Under the pieces are notes generated by a model, which was given only the letters and a program-made list of their open reading frames with translations, made no database searches and had not been told where the DNA came from. Shown piece by piece: positions 59,162 to 64,000 of a stretch of 64,000 nucleotides of DNA. The DNA is from Aphidius gifuensis (lineage: Eukaryota; Arthropoda; Insecta; Hymenoptera; Braconidae), in contig NC_057791.1 of assembly GCF_014905175.1 (NCBI RefSeq), positions 1,178,001 to 1,242,000 on the forward strand, given 5' to 3'. The stretch's first letter is position 1, and the number at the start of each line of letters is the position of its first letter. A program made the translations under genes and the position numbers.

Positions 59162-61560
59162 TTATAAAAATACATATATACAATAATTATTATGTATTAT
59201 TATATCAATTTACTTTACATTAATATTTTATTTGAAATTGCTAAATGGCACTGAAACGAGGGAAATAGCATCACCCAGTGAATTTATTTGTTTAAATAAT
59301 TTATAAATATGTAAATAATTATTTAAAAAATATTACATTAATGGAAAAGTTAATAATATTATTATTTCAACATCAAGAGGGAGTGGTGAAAGGGAGGGAA
59401 TTAATAGGTGAAGCACCACATTGTATTTAATGATACAAATAATTTTACGATTGTTAACTTATTATCGGAAATTCTGTAACTTTGACCATTGGTGTTTAGC
59501 ACATTGTGTATTGATCGGTTTAAATGCACTGTATATTAAACTACTCCCCAACTTTCCAACAAATTCACAACACAATTTCAATTATCTAGAAAAAAAAAAA
59601 TATATTTTTTCAATTTATTTCAATGTTTTTTTATTCAAAATTGAAATTAATTATTATAAAGTATAGAAAAATGAAAAAAAAAACAAAATCCAATTTTCAA
59701 ATTGAAGCAAAAGAAAAATATAATATATTTTTTAAATTTCAACACAAATTATTTATGTGTAATTAAATGAGTATTTTATTTTTCAAATTTCATATATCTA
59801 TATTGATAAAAAAGACGTATAAAAAATTAAAAAGTTATGATATTGATGAAAGAAAAAAGAAGGAGGAAGAGGAGAAAGTGCGTTATACTCTCACATTCAC
59901 ATAGCTCAAAAATAAAATCCATGAAAATTCATTAGAATATAAAAACACAAATAATATTCTATAAAAAAAAAAAAGTAAATCATTTAAATTATATTTTATA
60001 TATTAAAAATTATTATTTCATTTAAAATTATTTTAATGAAAATACACACTGGGATACAGGTCATTCGAACGGTTAGCTGGATATTTTATATTTTACATAA
60101 CATAAAAAAAAAAAAATGTTATAAAAAATATATAAATTTTACCTGAGAATAAAAATAAAAAAAAAAAAATTAATAAAACATTTATTATTAATAAATCAAC
60201 ATCAATATAATTTTGTTTAAAAAAAATTATATACAATTTTTTTAATTAGTAGATGCTTTTAACCCTTGTAAAATAGTTTTAATCTCTTTTTTTTTTTTCT
60301 TTTATTTTTTCTACGTCTTCAGGTGGAAATATGCTTTGGCATTTAACGGCATTACTTCTCTCAACTGTGACTTGTTACAAAGTAGAATAGCACAAACTTG
60401 AAGAAATAAAAAAAAAAAGAGGTTCAGTGACCGACAGAGATCGACCAAGCACGTCGTCACTTGTATCACGATATACAAACTCTTCTTCTTGGCCAAATAA
60501 AATATTTATATTTGTAAACAAAACAAATAAAGCTAGCCAAAAAAATAGCTAAATTTTATTTGTCAAGTTTTGTTTTTATTATATACTAAAAATAAATCAT
60601 ATATACGAATTAAGCTGTATCTTGATTTATGTATCGAAATAACATTTCGAAATTTCGAAAAAATTTCGACAATGACTTACGACAAGTTGTAAAAATATTT
60701 TAACTTAGAATTTTTCGAAATTCCATGCGAACATTTGTGGATAAATATTTATTTATTTATCATTTTAAATGAATCATACGGTGGATGATGATTCATGCTT
60801 GACTTATATCGAAAAAAAAAATAAAAAAAAAAAACTTTATAATCTATTAATATCGTTGTATTAATTTGCATAAATACTTTCAATTTTTAAAGATTAATTT
60901 TATTTAGTTAGCATTGAAGCTCCATTAGTAATGATTTAAATGATTTTTTTTTTGTATTTTTTGGAGTGTTTGGAAATTTTATTTGACATTCACCGTGAAT
61001 GAGAATTATGCAAGAATCAATGTGCATATTATGTCTGTATGTAACCATATTTGGCTCCGAAGAAAAATATCAAAAAAAAATTTATTATATCAACAAAATA
61101 TATGTTAATTTTAAACAAACAAAAAAGAACAATAATTTTCTTTTAAAATTTCTATAAATTACTCCGAAAAATTCTCCGGGTTATTTCGAAATTGGTTCAA
61201 TGTTTTACAAATTTTTTCCCTATATTTCTCCGAGAAATATTATTTTCCAACAAATTACTCCGTTAAAACCTTTAATCACAAAATTATTAAATACAATTAA
61301 ACCGCCTTTTACTTGAAATTAATTTGTTTCCCGTTAATCAAATAAATAATTTTTGAAAATTTAATTTTCTTCAAAGAAAAACACATTTTAAATTTGTTTT
61401 ATAAATATTTTAAACATACTTATACAATTTCATGAAAATTTATCAGACAAAACTTTCTTTCTTGAATATATCGCTTTAAAAATTTATCTCTCCTCTCCTC
61501 CTCCTCTCTCTCTCCCGCTTTGTTCGAAATTATTCGAAAATCACCGAATGTAAAATACAA
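59162..61560. other. Intergenic after the P450
   Basis: AT-rich. Possible features: a less AT-rich patch at 60310-60490 with GTGACCGACAGAGATCGACC, a TTCGAAA cluster at 60635-60730 and a CGGAGAA/ACTCCG unit cluster at 61150-61265. No coding frame is supported. Confidence 0.5.
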
Positions 61561-61926
61561 TTCTCGACCGCTCTATGGCGCTTCAATCTTTTCAGTCATT
61601 TGCGACTTCAGTACAAGTCGTGACTTGGTCGGTGACTGACTGTTCAATAAAATTCCTCGTTTTCATTACAAAAATTCATTTTAGTATTCCAAACTCGTCC
61701 CCACTTTTAATACCTTCCTGGACCGTGTATTAAACCACAATACGGAGAAATATATTAAAAAAAAAAAAAGAAAGTTTTAACTTATTCAACATAATACAAA
61801 CAAAAATAAATTTAATTATTATCAATTAACAATTAATAATAATATAAACAAATACAGACCAAAGAGTGATATTAAAATATATAAATAATAGTTGTATATT
61901 TTATAAAGAAAATTCTTTTCAATAAT
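61490..61926 (+). promoter_or_regulatory. Probable promoter and 5' exon of a gene continuing beyond the window
   Basis: A CT-rich stretch (CTCCTCCTCTCTCTCTCCCGC) is followed by TTTTCAGTCATTTGCGACTTCAGT (about 61590-61613), which has two arthropod-type TCAGT initiators, then GGTCGGTGAC downstream. About 310 bases later, ATG at 61924-61926 is directly followed by GTGAGT, a strong donor, so the first coding exon may contain only the start codon. The next exons are not identified in the window. Confidence 0.4.
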
Positions 61927-64000
61927 GGTGAGTGACGTGTTATAATTTATCCTTGGAATTTGACGAGTTTATTTTTTCATTTTTTGTTAATAAATATTAA
62001 CATAATACAAAGTGTACAAGTGAAATTAAATAATATACAACAAAATTTAATATAAATTAATAAAAATTAACAATTTTTATTAATTATTATTAATGTATAT
62101 TTAAAATTCATATTATTTTTCGTTTTTTTTTTTTATATAAAAGTTAAAAAAAAAATAAATAAAAAAGTCAAGTTACTCCGACCAAGTGAAACTTGTGTGT
62201 TTAATTTGTATGTGTTTGTGGGTGCGTTTATGTAAATGTATTTGTAAATACATAAATGTTCATGTTAAAATTATGCTTTCTTGATTTTAATAGTATTTTT
62301 TTTTTTTTAAATTCATTTTTGTTATAAGCCGTGATAAATACTCCAAATAATTACTCCAAAATATCATAAATAATTAATTAAATATATACACAATGAATTA
62401 GTTGAAAAAAAAAAAAAAAAAAATTGTGATGATGTTGTTAAAAGTAGGTTACCCCGGTGCGTGTCCTTGGTGAGTGCCCGATACACTCGGTATAACAGCG
62501 CTCGGACGGCCCAGTTTAATGGACGCGTATTCTTACATAACTACGTGTTGTGGCTCCAACAACACACGGGCTTATTCAAAGTTTACTTTTTTTTTTTTTT
62601 GTTTTTATTTATTAGTTGTCATTATATTCCTTGTTTTGCTACGTATTCGCAGTACACATTGTTCATGCTCACGCGTTACTCCGAAAAAAAAAGAAAAAAA
62701 TTTTCAAAACAAAAAAGGTCTTTAATTGAGATTTAAATTATTATATCAAAACACAATAGATGAATATTTATATTCAAAAGCTTTTATGATATTTAAAAAT
62801 GTGAAAAATTTGTTGGCCAAGATCAAGTGTACAAGTGTTTTTATTGTTCTCTTGTAAACACACACACACACACAAACACATACGATTTTTCTTTTGCATT
62901 TTAAATAACAAAAAAAACAGAGTAAATTATCTTAAATTTAATAATAAAAACAATAATTAGATATATTAATCTACCTAGATATGAAATAATCATTGAATTT
63001 TAAATATGTGTGTGTGCAGGGGGGAAGAGGAGGGATGTGGGTGTGTTGTGTGCTTGGCCCTGACTTGTCTACTACTCGTTAAGTCGAACGGACCAACAAT
63101 AACGACATTCGATGTTGTTATACAGGGTGTTTCATATTAAAGTGTTAATTTTTTAAAATAATTTTTACGTATAACAAGTGTTATTAATATATTTAACAAA
63201 AAAAATAATTAAATTATTCAATTTATTAGCTTTGTTTAGATTTTTTTATGTTTTCGGAGTAATTTGGTCCATTATGGACCAAAATGTGAATAAATAAATA
63301 TTAAATAATTATTTTAGACAGTGAATTTATAAATTATATAAACAAAAAAAATTATTAAATCCATTTTATAAATAAATAATCATTAACTTTGTTAAATTTT
63401 TATTTTTTCGGAGTATTTTTTTTCGGAGTAATTTGGTCCATTATGGCCCAAAATTCAAACCAATAAATATCAAATAATTATTTTAGTTATTGTCTTTATA
63501 CAAACTAACAAAAAAAAATTATTAAAGTCTTAAGTAAATAATAGTTAAATAATAAATAACTTATATTAAAAAAAAAAAAAAATTTTTGTTTTACAAATAT
63601 CCTAAATTTTGTTTTAATTAATTAAATATTTTTAGTATCACAGACAAGTACATATTTGTGTAGATTAAATTAATAGTTTTTTTTTTATTTTTTAAATAAT
63701 AATATTAGAGTATTTGATTAATGTGATAAAAAAATAAATGATTATACTGTATTTAAAACAAAAAAAAAAAAAAAACTGTCAGACAATGTAGTTTTTTTCC
63801 TGTTGAAAACTTTGATTGGTCCATTATTTATTTTAACTTTTTTTATCAAAATAAATACATCCTAAATAATGAAATAGCTTGTTTAAATATATATTTTATC
63901 ATTTTGTTTTAATATGACTAATATATATATTTTATTATTTTATTTTACAGACAACGAAAAAAAAAAAATAATCAAGATACTTAAATACATGGAATAGGAA
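61927..64000. other. Probable first intron or intergenic DNA to window end
   Basis: AT-rich, with a GC-richer island at 62445-62580, a (CA)n microsatellite near 62860-62875, a G-rich patch at 63010-63070, and a tandem duplicated segment with CGGAGTAATTTGGTCCATTA at 63250 and 63420. An acceptor-like TTTTACAG at 63950 is followed by sequence that soon meets stops in all frames when joined to the ATG at 61924. Confidence 0.4.
63235..63545. repeat. Tandem repeat of about 165 bp with a CGGAGTAA box
   Basis: The block TTCGGAGTAATTTGGTCCAT…, then AAATAATTATTTTAG and an AAATTATTAAA stretch, occurs twice in direct orientation, starting at about 63252 and 63420. In the first copy TGGTCCATTATGGACCA is a perfect palindrome. 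Confidence 0.6.

Noticed and set aside
63120..63140. TACAGGGTGTTTCATATT, similar to ends of some DNA transposons
   Set aside because: No inverted partner end or transposase-like frame was found nearby.
63951..64000. Possible second exon of the gene starting at 61924
   Set aside because: Joining ATG to 63951 reaches a TAA after six codons, so it is not supported as coding; it could be untranslated.
1..64000. CRISPR arrays, telomeric TTAGG runs, rRNA genes
   Set aside because: None found by reading; repeats present are not regularly spaced with unique spacers.

Overview
The window is AT-rich nuclear DNA of an insect. It has spliced genes with short GT-AG introns, A/T-ending codons and long poly-A/poly-T runs. 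The gene set fits Hymenoptera, plausibly a parasitoid wasp of the braconid/aphidiine kind. The order is an inference from composition and protein resemblance; no species was identified. Nothing looks bacterial, plasmid or phage-like except one decayed ATPase/nuclease-family fragment near 25.4-26.1 kb.

Layout. 0-2.3 kb: 3' half of a SAFB-like RNA-binding protein (+). 5.6-8.4 kb: secreted clip-domain serine protease (+, first exon not found). 9.5-14.0 kb: tandem pair of CRAL-TRIO (alpha-tocopherol transfer protein-like) genes (+) that share a near-identical intron. 14.1-15.1 kb: three tRNA-Ala(TGC) genes, two of them on the arms of an inverted repeat, followed by a perfect palindrome and an unrecognised open frame. 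16.4-16.9 kb: ALG13 (+). 17.5-19.7 kb: succinyl-CoA ligase alpha (-). 20.4-22.9 kb: two tandem invertebrate-type lysozyme-like genes (+). 23.5-24.2 kb: a second copy of the succinyl-CoA ligase promoter and first exon, so that the lysozyme pair lies between the two copies. 24.2-24.9 kb: ribosomal protein L37A (-). 25.2-26.5 kb: a CGGAGAAA-type repeat and the broken AAA-ATPase/nuclease-like fragment. 28.7-43.3 kb: a huge RSF1 chromatin remodelling factor (-) with one 13.7-kb exon. 44.6-45.3 kb: rhodanese (+). 45.4-46.2 kb: NKAP (-). 46.9-48.6 kb: single-exon ST7 (-). 49.8-54.5 kb: angiomotin (+). 56.6-59.2 kb: CYP4-type cytochrome P450 (+). 59.2-64 kb: intergenic DNA with a probable promoter and 5' exon of a gene that continues beyond the window.

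Gene relationships. Housekeeping genes (SCS-alpha, RpL37A, ALG13, NKAP, RSF1, ST7) are interleaved with lineage-variable, duplicated, secreted or ligand-handling families (lysozyme-like, CRAL-TRIO, clip protease, P450). There are no operons. RSF1/rhodanese and ST7/angiomotin are divergent pairs with about 1.2 kb between start codons.

The most notable observations are: (1) two 3' splice sites 22 nt apart in the last angiomotin intron, which give two C-termini in different frames, one ending in a PDZ-ligand-like YWRV; (2) the duplicated SCS-alpha promoter/exon 1 around the lysozyme pair; (3) a gene-conversion-like tract in the CRAL-TRIO pair in which the intron is better conserved than later exons; (4) a dispersed repeat built from CGGAGAAA/CGGAGTAA units that flanks a decayed prokaryote-type ATPase fragment.
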